Positions 25,898 to 34,198 of a DNA stretch of 64,000 nt are shown here, one piece after another (position 1 is the first letter of the stretch; each line of letters begins with the position of its first letter). The notes below the pieces were generated by a model. It worked only from the letters and a program-made list of their open reading frames with translations, had not been told where the DNA came from and did not search any database. Position numbers and translations under genes: made by a program. The stretch comes from Candidatus Limnocylindrales bacterium. GTDB lineage: Bacteria > Desulfobacterota > Binatia > UBA1149 > CAITLU01. The DNA is taken from contig DASPNR010000041.1 in the NCBI GenBank assembly GCA_035626395.1, positions 1-64,000 of the forward strand, written 5' to 3'.

Positions 25898-27937
25898 ATG
25901 CTCAGCACCATCATCTGGACCATCGCGTTCGTCGGCCTGGTCGGCTACCTCGTCTACCAGTGCTACCAGCGGTTCGCGGTCCTGCAGCACCTGCGACCGG
26001 CAGCGCGTTGGGACAACGTCCCCGAGCGGATCCGGCGCACCCTGAAGTACGCCATCGGGCAGTTCAAATTCTTCAAGGGCCCGCGCCACGACATCACGCC
26101 GGGCGTCATCCATGCCCTGGTCTTCTGGGGCTTCCTCATTCTCGGCTACCAGGTCGTGCACATGTTCGCGCGCGGCTGGTTCCCCGACTTCCACCTGCCG
26201 CTGCTTGGCGCCACCGGCATCGGCGGGCCGATCATCCTGGCCAAGGACGTCATGGAGCTGATCGTCGCGATCTGCGCGATGATCCTGCTCACTCGCTGGC
26301 TGGTGACCAAGCCGCTGCGATTGATGGGATTCCTGCCCGCCGAGACGCGGCTGCGAAACCATTCGCACTGGGAGGCCTATCTCATCCTGGTCTTCATCAC
26401 GACGATCTGCACGAGCGGTCTCGTCTACGACGCCGGCCGCTTCGTCTTCCTGGCCGGCGAGGCCGAGACCGAGGCCGAGAAGATGTGGTCGCCCGTCTCC
26501 TACGCACTGTCCGGCGTTTTCGCGACGCCGGCAGCCGCTACCGCGGCGAGCAACGCGGCGTGGTGGATCCATAACCTCGTCATTCTGGTGTTCGTCAACC
26601 TGCTGCCCAAGTCCAAGCACTTCCACGTCATCACCTCGATTCCGAACGTCTTCTTCAGCAAGCTCGAGCCGTTCGGGCGCCTGTCCAAGCAGGACCTCGA
26701 GAGCGAGAACGCCATCTACGGCACCTCCGAGATGCGTCACTTCGACTGGAAGCAGGTGCTCGACATGTACTCGTGCACCGAGTGCGGCCGTTGCTCCTCG
26801 CACTGTCCGGCCACCGCCACCGGAAAGCGCCTGGCGCCGCGTCAGTTCCTCCTGAACCTGCGCGACTTCCTCTACGCCCATCCCGAGTCGGTGACCGATC
26901 CGAACTTCATGCAGAAGGTGGCCACGGGCGAGGTCGAAGGCGCAGGCGAGATCATCCACGACGAGGTGCTGTGGTCGTGCGTGACCTGCCGCGCGTGCGA
27001 AGAGGCGTGTCCGGTCAACATCGAGTACGTCGACAAGATCGTCGACATGCGCCGCCATCTCGTGCAGGAAGAGGCACGGTTCCCGGCCGAGCTTACGCGC
27101 GTGTTCCAGGGCATGGAGCGCCAGAGCAATCCGTGGGGAATCGGCGCCGACAAGCGCGCCGACTGGGCCGAGGGCCTGGACATCCCGACGCTCGCCGAGA
27201 ATCCGGACGCGGAGTACCTGTTCTTCGTCGGCTGCGCGGGCTCGTTTGACGATCGCGCCAAGAAGATCACGCAGGCGGTGGCCAAGCTGCTCAAGGCGGC
27301 CAACATCTCGTTTGCGATCCTGGGCCGCGACGAGCCTTGCAACGGCGACACCGCGCGGCGTCTCGGCAACGAGTATCTGTATCAGTCGATGGCGGCGATG
27401 GCCGTGGAGGTGCTGACGGGCGCCGAGGTCAAGAAGGTCATCACCAACTGCCCGCACTGCTTCAACACGATCAAGAACGAATTTCCGCAGTTCGGCGGCA
27501 ACTACGAGGTGCAGCATGCCACCGAAGTCATCGCCGACCTGATCGAGCGCAAGAAGCTCAACCTCAACGGCAACGCCGTGGGTTCGGTGGTCTTCCACGA
27601 TTCCTGCTACCTCGGCCGCTACAACGGCGTCTACGATGCGCCGCGCCGGATCCTGGAGGCTCTCTCGGGCGTGGATCTGCGCGAGCCCGACCGTCACAAG
27701 GCCTTCGGCATGTGCTGCGGCGCCGGCGGCGGTCGGATGTGGGTGGAAGAGGCGCCCGACCAGCGCGTCAACGTGCTGCGCGTCGAGCAGCTCCTGAACA
27801 CCGAGGCCAAGACGATCGCCTCCTCGTGCCCCTACTGCATGACGATGCTCAGCGACGGCGTGAAGGCCAAGGAGAAGGAAGAGCAGGTCCGCAATAAGGA
27901 CGTCCTCGAGCTGGCCGCGGAGGCCTTGCCGGGCTGA
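25898..27937 (+). CDS. Membrane-bound Hdr-like Fe-S oxidoreductase (EtfQO-like)
   Basis: The 679-residue protein combines an N-terminal NarI-like membrane part (helices near 5-25, 68-92, 115-135, 158-178 and 222-238) with a cytoplasmic Fe-S and CCG region. Two [4Fe-4S] motifs are visible: C293xxC296xxC299xxxC303 (CTECGRCSSHC) and C361xxC364xxC367xxxC371 (CVTCRACEEAC). The C-terminal part has the two CCG-type domains of HdrD/GlcF proteins, including NCPHCFNT and GMCCGAGGGRMW. Such proteins usually pass electrons between EtfAB and the quinone pool during acyl-CoA oxidation. No etfA or etfB gene is next to it here. The start ATG at 25898 follows GGGAGG; the upstream open frame is not coding. Confidence 0.85.
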   Translation: MLSTIIWTIAFVGLVGYLVYQCYQRFAVLQHLRPAARWDNVPERIRRTLKYAIGQFKFFKGPRHDITPGVIHALVFWGFLILGYQVVHMFARGWFPDFHLPLLGATGIGGPIILAKDVMELIVAICAMILLTRWLVTKPLRLMGFLPAETRLRNHSHWEAYLILVFITTICTSGLVYDAGRFVFLAGEAETEAEKMWSPVSYALSGVFATPAAATAASNAAWWIHNLVILVFVNLLPKSKHFHVITSIPNVFFSKLEPFGRLSKQDLESENAIYGTSEMRHFDWKQVLDMYSCTECGRCSSHCPATATGKRLAPRQFLLNLRDFLYAHPESVTDPNFMQKVATGEVEGAGEIIHDEVLWSCVTCRACEEACPVNIEYVDKIVDMRRHLVQEEARFPAELTRVFQGMERQSNPWGIGADKRADWAEGLDIPTLAENPDAEYLFFVGCAGSFDDRAKKITQAVAKLLKAANISFAILGRDEPCNGDTARRLGNEYLYQSMAAMAVEVLTGAEVKKVITNCPHCFNTIKNEFPQFGGNYEVQHATEVIADLIERKKLNLNGNAVGSVVFHDSCYLGRYNGVYDAPRRILEALSGVDLREPDRHKAFGMCCGAGGGRMWVEEAPDQRVNVLRVEQLLNTEAKTIASSCPYCMTMLSDGVKAKEKEEQVRNKDVLELAAEALPG

Positions 27938-28064
27938 GGAATCGGTTGGCCGGTCCTTGCCGAGCGCCCGGCCGGTGAAGGTCGCGGCGGCGTTCCTCGG
28001 CTGAGGCGGGAATTCTCGGCGCCTCATTGACGGCCCGCTCGCGGCCGTGTCAGCCTCCTTTTTA

Positions 28065-28080
28065 TCTACAGAAATGTAGG
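28065..28080 (-). promoter_or_regulatory. Palindromic operator-like site, copy B (CCTACA-N4-TGTAGA)
   Basis: The plus strand reads TCTACAGAAATGTAGG; its reverse complement is CCTACATTTCTGTAGA, which shares both six-base half-sites exactly with copy A at 19862. It ends 18 bases before the lipase ATG, directly before the ribosome binding site, a position expected for a repressor site or one overlapping the transcription start. Confidence 0.5.
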
Positions 28081-28098
28081 CCGAAAAGGAGGAGACCG

Positions 28099-29439
28099 AT
28101 GAGCGGTTCCAAGCTGTTGCCCGGGCGCCGTGCGCACCGGTTTCTGCTGAGCTGCCTGGCCGTCGGCGCGACGGTTTTCGCCGCCGTCGCCGCCGAGGCG
28201 CGCCCATTCCCCTACAACCCGATCCTGTTCGTTCACGGCATCGAAGGCTCGGGCGCGCAGTTCGAATCGCAGGCGATGCGCTTCGAAAGCAACCGCTATC
28301 CCGCAAGCTGGATCGACCAGGTCGACTACGACTCGACGCGCGCCGTGGCCGACAAGAGCGAGGTGCACGCACAGATCGACGCGGCGATTGCCGAGCTCAA
28401 GGCGCGCAGCGGCAAGGCGCAGGTCGATGTGGTTGCGCACTCGCTCGGAACCTCGGTCATGCGCGACTACCTGACCGACGAGGAGCTCGGCGAGGCGCGC
28501 CGCGCCGACGTCGGCCACTACATCAACGTCGATGGCCAGAGCGAGCACCCGGGCGTACCGACGCTGGCGGTCTGGGCGGGCCGGGGCAACCCCGATCGGC
28601 ACATGGAAGGCGCCGAGAACGTCACCATCCCGAACCAGACGCACGTACAGGTCTGCACGTCCTCGGAGGCTTTCATCGAGTATTTCGAGTTCCTCACCGG
28701 CCGCACTCCGCGGCGCAGCATTCGCCGCCAGTCCCGCATCGAGATCTCGGGCAAGGCGCTGGAATTCCCGCAGAACTCCGGGTTGGCCGGCGCCACGGTC
28801 GAGATCTGGCCGGTCGACGAGAACGGCGTGCGGACGACCGAGTCGCCGGTTGCATCCATCGACATCACCGACGGTTCGCGCGGCGGCGGCAAGTGGGGCC
28901 CCGTCTCCGTCGCGCGCCGGCAGCGCTACGAGTTCGCGTTGGTGCGGGATGCGCTGCCGACGCTGCACATCTACTATGAACCCTTCGTTCGCAGCGATCA
29001 CACGCTGCGGCTGCTCGCGTCCACGGCATTCGAGCAGTACGCCGGCAACCGTCCCGGCAGCTCGTCCTGGGTCAGCATCCGTTACAAGGAACTGTGGGGT
29101 GACCAGCCGGGCGAGAGCGATCAGCTTCTGGTCGACGGCCTCAACATCGTCACGGCCGAGCTCTGCCCTGCCAGCAAACAGGTCAACGGCTACTTCGCAT
29201 TCGACGTCAACCGCAACGGTCAGACCGATCTGATCGAGGACCCGGTCATCAGTGCGCTGCCGTTCCTCCAGGGCGCCGACGTCTTCGTCCGCGCAAGCAC
29301 GCCGCCCGACGGCACGATCTCCTTCCAGCTCCTGTCGCGCGGCGGCGGCGAGCCGCGAACGCTGAACGTCCCGAACTGGGAGGCGATGGGCGACGGCATC
29401 ACTGTGCAATGGAATGACTTCGATCGGCTGACGTTCTGA
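28099..29439 (+). CDS. Secreted lipase / alpha-beta hydrolase
   Basis: The 446-residue protein has a Sec signal peptide (about 1-34). The hydrolase fold starts with NPILFVHGIEGSG (oxyanion-hole HG) and has the nucleophile elbow AHSLG with Ser115. As in Bacillus LipA-type lipases, the first glycine of GxSxG is alanine. A later NQTHVQVCTSSEAF segment probably carries the catalytic histidine. The C-terminal half (about 215-446) is a beta-rich accessory region like that of the Archaeoglobus-type lipases, with SGKALEFPQNSGLAGATVEI. AAGGAGGAG precedes the ATG. The palindromic element 18 bases upstream suggests control by the same factor as the ELWxxDGT gene. The substrate could be lipids or esters outside the cell. 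Confidence 0.8.
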   Translation: MSGSKLLPGRRAHRFLLSCLAVGATVFAAVAAEARPFPYNPILFVHGIEGSGAQFESQAMRFESNRYPASWIDQVDYDSTRAVADKSEVHAQIDAAIAELKARSGKAQVDVVAHSLGTSVMRDYLTDEELGEARRADVGHYINVDGQSEHPGVPTLAVWAGRGNPDRHMEGAENVTIPNQTHVQVCTSSEAFIEYFEFLTGRTPRRSIRRQSRIEISGKALEFPQNSGLAGATVEIWPVDENGVRTTESPVASIDITDGSRGGGKWGPVSVARRQRYEFALVRDALPTLHIYYEPFVRSDHTLRLLASTAFEQYAGNRPGSSSWVSIRYKELWGDQPGESDQLLVDGLNIVTAELCPASKQVNGYFAFDVNRNGQTDLIEDPVISALPFLQGADVFVRASTPPDGTISFQLLSRGGGEPRTLNVPNWEAMGDGITVQWNDFDRLTF

Positions 29440-29612
29440 GGCGGCGGCGCGCGTCGCGCCGACCCCTTCGCGTACGGCAAGCCGGGCGGCCGCCGCCATC
29501 GGCGGCGCCCGCACGATGATGCCGCGTATCAGCTAAACCGGGCCGCCATGCCGGCCGCCTCGCGTTCCGGAGCACCTCGGCGGGCCCAGCTGGATGTATT
29601 TGGACCGCCTCG

Positions 29613-32600
29613 TCAGTCCGTATCGATGTGCAGCACCGTCGTCTCGTACAGCAACTCGTCGCTGGTTGGCGCCGCCAGCTGTCCGCTCTGGTCCCAGAAC
29701 TGCCAGGAGCCGCCGCGCAGCTTGACCCATACCAGATCGTTGTCCGCGTCCTGCCACCACGCCTCTCCAGCCGACGCCATCACCGCAGCCAGTGACGCCT
29801 GCTGTTCATAGAGCCGGAAGCCGCCCGATCCGAGCGTCCACACCGCTTCGGGCGTGGTTTCACCGTCGAACTGCACTGCCAGCACGAGCGTGTCGGTGAT
29901 CTCGAGCATGTTCTCGAAGCGCAGCTCGATGTCCTGCGGCATCGGCGAACTCGGAAATTCCAGCCGGTAGATGCCGTCGCGGTGCGCGGCGAAGTGGCGC
30001 ATCGGTGCGAGCAGCCAGCTCTCGTCCAGCGCCTCGTCGACGCTCCATGCGGCGACCTCCGTCAGCGTCATCGGATCGAGCCGCGTCGCCTCGATGGCCA
30101 TCAGCGGCGAGTAGTAGGGACGGTCGTTGTTCACGACGAACTCGAGGACCCCATAGAACGGCCCCGGCACGCTGACTCCGCCGGTCTGGCCGGCCGGCTC
30201 CACCGGCGTGACCGTCTGGCCATACGTGAAGAAAGGTGTGTCATACACGAAGTAGCTTCCGGCCGGTCCCCAGCTCCCGTGCGGATCCCATAACGCCCCG
30301 GCCAGCACGTAGTGGCTCAGCACGGGGAGTGACCGGAAGCCGGGATGCGATTGAATGAGGAGGTTGTCGAAGTTGCGCATCTGGCCCTTGTCCACCGGAC
30401 GGATGTAGTAGTCCTCGGTGGCGAACGCGCCGCTGCGCGTGCCCGGCACCAGCGGGAAGCCGACGATCACGTTGCGCCGCATGTCGAAGGCGCTGTGGTA
30501 GGTGGCAAAGGCCGTAGGTGTCTCGTTGCCGCCGAGAGTGTCCGGGAAATGGACGCTCGGGCGCGGCGTGGCGGCGTTCAGGCTCGTGCCGACGATGAGC
30601 GACCGCTCGATGACGCCGTCGGCTCCCGAACCGGCAAAGAAGCGACCGCAATTATCGGCCGAAACGATTTCGGTGAAATCCGGCCACGCCACCCGGTCCC
30701 AGATCCCGCCGCGGCGGTTCTTCCACGCGGTGAAGCGGGTGATGGCGAACCGGCGCAGCGTGTTCGAGTTCCACGTCGGATCCTGCCCGTCGGTCGTGGA
30801 CTGGTACTGGAAGTCGATCGTCGTGCCGGCGTCGTCGGACTCGACGCGGTCGAACATCAGCCCTTCGAAGCCGCTGGTATGGGCGGTGTTGTCTTCAAAA
30901 ACGCCGAACAGCATGCGGCTCGGCCGCATCGGCACGCCCGAGCTGTCGCCGTGAGGCTGATTCGGGAACGCCAGCCAGAAGCCGTGCCCCTGACTGTCGG
31001 CGGCGGTGTTGCCGGTGACGACGTTGTCCGGGTTGGCGATCCAGTAGCCGCTCGATCCGCCGTCCTCTCGGATTTCGTGCAGCTTGAGCGCGTCGCCTTC
31101 CAGGGGATTGCGCACGTGCAGCGTCAGATTGCCGGCGATCGTGTTGCGGCGCTCGACGGCATCCTCGGTGAAGACGGCGTGGCCGCGGATGTCGTAGAGA
31201 ACGTTGTTCTGCACGACGACGCCGTTGGTCGCGTGGATGACGATGCCACGGTTGGCAGACTGATGGATGCTCGAGTCCCGAATGTACTGGCCGGAGGCGT
31301 CGCCGACGAAGGTCGTGCTGCTGTAGCTCAGGCGGTGCCAGTGAAAAGGATAGCGGCCGAGGCGTCCGCGCTGGCCTCCGCGCCGGATCTGCACACCCGA
31401 GACGTGAGCCTGTGCGCCCGTTCCCATGATCATCACGTGCGCTCCGAAGCCTTGGGTCTGCCACAGCGCATCGTCGGGCGCTTGAATGACGATGTTGCGC
31501 GTGAGGTTGGCGACTTCGGCGCGTTCGTCCAAAACGACCGGCGTCGGCGCTGCCGGCGGCGTGACCAGGCCGGCGGGGCTGAGGCTCATGCCGTCGGCGG
31601 TTGCATACTGCAGCAGGCCCCATCGCGGCGCCGACAGCGGAGCGTTCAGCTCCACGCTCGTCGCGGCAGCGGCTGCGATGGTGAACGACTCGGTGGCGGA
31701 CGCGCCGAACCAGTCGGTGGGAGCGACGACGATCTGGTCGCCGGCGCTCCAGCCCGGGTCCTCCTCGAGCTGCAATACAGTGGCGCCGCCGGGAGCATGC
31801 GCGGCCAGCCTGGTCCACGCCACTTGCGGAGGGCGGCCGTGCAGCTCGAGCGCGCCGCCCATGACCATGATGCCGCGCGTCCCCATGCCCATCACGCTTG
31901 CATCGGGATCGGCTGCATCCAGCGTGATGATCGCCTGCTGCTCGAACGGACGATCCTCGGTACCCACGCGCAGCTCGCCGTGCACCATGATCCAGTCGGC
32001 GGTGAGCGAGAGGTCGGTGCGGTCGAAGACAAGAGAGCCGTCGATGGTGAGACCGCCGAGGTCGGGCGTGTCCTCGTCGAGCAGGATGCTCGTCCCCTGC
32101 GGGATGACGACCTCTTCACCCGGCGCGGGCTTGGCTCCGCCCCACGTCGCCGGATCCGACCAGCGCAGGCACTGCGGGCAGTCGCCGCCGCGGCACGCTT
32201 GCGGATACTCACCGGCCGCCGGTAGAGCCAGCAGGCTGGCGCATTCGGCGCCGAACTGCGCCGTGCACTGCACGCACTCGGCGATGTCGCCGAGCGTGGA
32301 GACGCTGCGCGCGCACGACTGACCGGTGCTCGGCGGTGCGACGTCGCTGCAGTCGGGAGAGAAGCCGATGGTTGCGGCAGTGAAATCGTCGTCGGCACCG
32401 CTGCCGGCGATGCCGAGAACGTCGACATCGCACCGACGGTCGCCGCCGCCGCAGCTCTTGCACACGTTGCGGACGAGCTTTGCCCGCGCCTTCGTAAGTC
32501 GCGGCTCCGCGCGGCCGTCGCCCGGCGTCGGGCACGGCCCGGCGGCGATGCCGGAGGCTACGGCCGCCTGGCATTTCTGCAGCGCACGCGCCGATGCGCG

Positions 32601-33134
32601 AAGATATCGATCGACGCTGGAGACGAGCGTTCGCTGGCAGCGCAGCAGCGCCTCACCGGCATCGTCGGCGAGCGAATCCGCGGCCGGTGTGCCGACCGCG
32701 TCGAGGGAACAAGTGACGCAGTCGGCGATTCCGGTGCAATCGGCAATGGCGCCGTTGCAGCCTGCGCCGGCAAGGCCGGGGCAGGCTCCCTCTTCCCATC
32801 CAGTTGCGGACAGCGGCACGTCGTCGCTGCCGCCACACGTTTGATCGTCGCCGCCGCACGCATGGGCGATCGTCGCTCGTGCTCGCTCCTCGAACTCGTC
32901 GAGCGCGCTGACAACGGCGGCGTCGCCTTCGCACTCGGCGGCGGCCACCGCGTTGCCGGAAGCGAGCGCGCGATCGCGGCACGCCGCAAGGACGCGGCTG
33001 CGGCCGTCCAGGTAGCGCGCGCCGCTGCGTGCGATCGCAGCCTCGCATGCCGAGGTTGCGGCTGTAGCCGCCGAGCACCACAGCGCTACGAGCAGCGCGG
33101 CGCAGAGCACGCCATGAATCCGTCGATCAAGCAT
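29613..33134 (-). CDS. Secreted G8-domain, CEMIP/fibrocystin-like beta-helix protein
   Basis: The 1173-residue protein has a Sec signal peptide (about 1-26) and a Cys-rich N-terminal region (30-322). A G8 domain follows at about 325-445 (WSDPATWGGAKPAPGEEVVI, then strands such as ADWIMVHGELRVG). Residues about 445-900 form a right-handed beta-helix. The stretch around 590-680 (YPFHWHRL, YIRDSSIHQSANRGIVIHAT, LYDIRGHAVFTEDAVERRNT) follows the pattern of animal CEMIP/TMEM2 and fibrocystin. The C-terminal 250 residues form another beta-rich region. CEMIP/TMEM2 act in hyaluronan degradation; no such activity can be claimed here. GAGGGGGATCAT precedes the ATG. It is convergent with the lipase gene. 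Confidence 0.8.
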   Translation of the reverse strand: MLDRRIHGVLCAALLVALWCSAATAATSACEAAIARSGARYLDGRSRVLAACRDRALASGNAVAAAECEGDAAVVSALDEFEERARATIAHACGGDDQTCGGSDDVPLSATGWEEGACPGLAGAGCNGAIADCTGIADCVTCSLDAVGTPAADSLADDAGEALLRCQRTLVSSVDRYLRASARALQKCQAAVASGIAAGPCPTPGDGRAEPRLTKARAKLVRNVCKSCGGGDRRCDVDVLGIAGSGADDDFTAATIGFSPDCSDVAPPSTGQSCARSVSTLGDIAECVQCTAQFGAECASLLALPAAGEYPQACRGGDCPQCLRWSDPATWGGAKPAPGEEVVIPQGTSILLDEDTPDLGGLTIDGSLVFDRTDLSLTADWIMVHGELRVGTEDRPFEQQAIITLDAADPDASVMGMGTRGIMVMGGALELHGRPPQVAWTRLAAHAPGGATVLQLEEDPGWSAGDQIVVAPTDWFGASATESFTIAAAAATSVELNAPLSAPRWGLLQYATADGMSLSPAGLVTPPAAPTPVVLDERAEVANLTRNIVIQAPDDALWQTQGFGAHVMIMGTGAQAHVSGVQIRRGGQRGRLGRYPFHWHRLSYSSTTFVGDASGQYIRDSSIHQSANRGIVIHATNGVVVQNNVLYDIRGHAVFTEDAVERRNTIAGNLTLHVRNPLEGDALKLHEIREDGGSSGYWIANPDNVVTGNTAADSQGHGFWLAFPNQPHGDSSGVPMRPSRMLFGVFEDNTAHTSGFEGLMFDRVESDDAGTTIDFQYQSTTDGQDPTWNSNTLRRFAITRFTAWKNRRGGIWDRVAWPDFTEIVSADNCGRFFAGSGADGVIERSLIVGTSLNAATPRPSVHFPDTLGGNETPTAFATYHSAFDMRRNVIVGFPLVPGTRSGAFATEDYYIRPVDKGQMRNFDNLLIQSHPGFRSLPVLSHYVLAGALWDPHGSWGPAGSYFVYDTPFFTYGQTVTPVEPAGQTGGVSVPGPFYGVLEFVVNNDRPYYSPLMAIEATRLDPMTLTEVAAWSVDEALDESWLLAPMRHFAAHRDGIYRLEFPSSPMPQDIELRFENMLEITDTLVLAVQFDGETTPEAVWTLGSGGFRLYEQQASLAAVMASAGEAWWQDADNDLVWVKLRGGSWQFWDQSGQLAAPTSDELLYETTVLHIDTD

Positions 33135-33295
33135 CGCGATGATCCCCCTCGATCGTGCGCTGTCGTTACACGTGATGTCGCATCGGCAGTCAACGCAGCG
33201 TCGGCTGTTCCTTGAAACGCATGTTCAGGCGGCCGCGTCGTCCGTCGTCCCGCCGCGCTTGCGGCTGCGCCGGCGCGGGAGCAGCATCCGGCGCC

Positions 33296-34129
33296 ATGAC
33301 GTGCTCGCTCGGAATGCATCTGCGAACGATGGGGCCGCAGTCGATGCCGGACGTGGTGCGCGCGTGCGCGCTGGCGGCCGAGGCTGCCGGCATCGACGAG
33401 CTGTGGGTCGGCGATCACATCGCGATCCCGCCGGATGACGCCGAGGGCTCCGGCGGCCGCTACCTCGACCCGCTATCGACGCTGGCCTGGATCGCGGGCA
33501 TCACCAGGCGCATCCGCCTGGGCACGGGAGTGCTCGTCCTGCCGTATCGGCCGCCGCTGCCGACTGCCAAGGTCGTCGCGACGGTGCAGGAGCTGTCCGG
33601 CGAGCGGCTGATGCTCGGGGTAGGCGTTGGATGGATGCACGCGGAGTTCCGCGCCGTCGGCATCCCCTTTGCCGAGCGCGGGCGCGTCAGCGACGCGACG
33701 CTCGAGTTTCTCACGCGCTGCTTCGCGGCCGACGAAGCCGAATCGAACGGGCAGCCATTCCTGTTCCTGCCGCGGCCGGCGCGGCCGCCGATCCTCGTCG
33801 GCGGCGCACCTCCGCATGCTCTTCGGCGCGCCGCGCGCTTCGGCGACGGCTGGATGCCGATGACCGCCGATCCCGAGTCGCTTGTAGCGCCGGTGGCCGA
33901 GCTGAGACGCATGTTCGCCGAGGCGGGCAAGCCGCCGCCGCGGATCGTCGTGCTCACGAGCCTGCCGCTGGCCGATCCTTCGGCCGCCGCCGCGCTCGCG
34001 CGCGGATTCGTCGCAGCCGGCGCGACCGGAATCATCCACGGCACGCCTCGCTATCCCGACGCCGCCGCCTTCGCGCGCGATGCGGAGGTTCTCGCGGCGC
34101 ACGTGCTGCCGGCGCTGGCGCAAGGGTAG
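33296..34129 (+). CDS. Luciferase-like (LLM class) F420-type oxidoreductase
   Basis: The 277-residue protein has the TIM-barrel pattern of the luciferase-like monooxygenase family: AAEAAGIDELWVGDHI near the start, ITRRIRLGTGVLVLPYR, ERLMLGVGVGWMHAEF and RPPILVGGAPPHALRRAARF. This is close to the subfamily annotated as F420-dependent LLM oxidoreductases, which use reduced F420 or FMN for hydride or oxygen chemistry. F420 use is inferred from family likeness only; no F420 biosynthesis genes are in the window. The ATG at 33296 fits the usual family start, while the upstream extension is Arg-rich and not coding. It is 70 bases before the 1481-residue exoprotein gene and divergent from the G8 gene. 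Confidence 0.8.
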   Translation: MTCSLGMHLRTMGPQSMPDVVRACALAAEAAGIDELWVGDHIAIPPDDAEGSGGRYLDPLSTLAWIAGITRRIRLGTGVLVLPYRPPLPTAKVVATVQELSGERLMLGVGVGWMHAEFRAVGIPFAERGRVSDATLEFLTRCFAADEAESNGQPFLFLPRPARPPILVGGAPPHALRRAARFGDGWMPMTADPESLVAPVAELRRMFAEAGKPPPRIVVLTSLPLADPSAAAALARGFVAAGATGIIHGTPRYPDAAAFARDAEVLAAHVLPALAQG

Positions 34130-34198
34130 CGCGGCCGTCACCGCGAGCGGAAAACGGTTGACGACACCGGCCCCAGCGTCCTAAAGCTGGCCGCCTTC

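Noticed and set aside
29487..29512. GC-rich hairpin between the lipase and the G8 gene
   Set aside because: Made only of G/C-rich repeats common in this DNA, without T-run; pairing by chance is likely.
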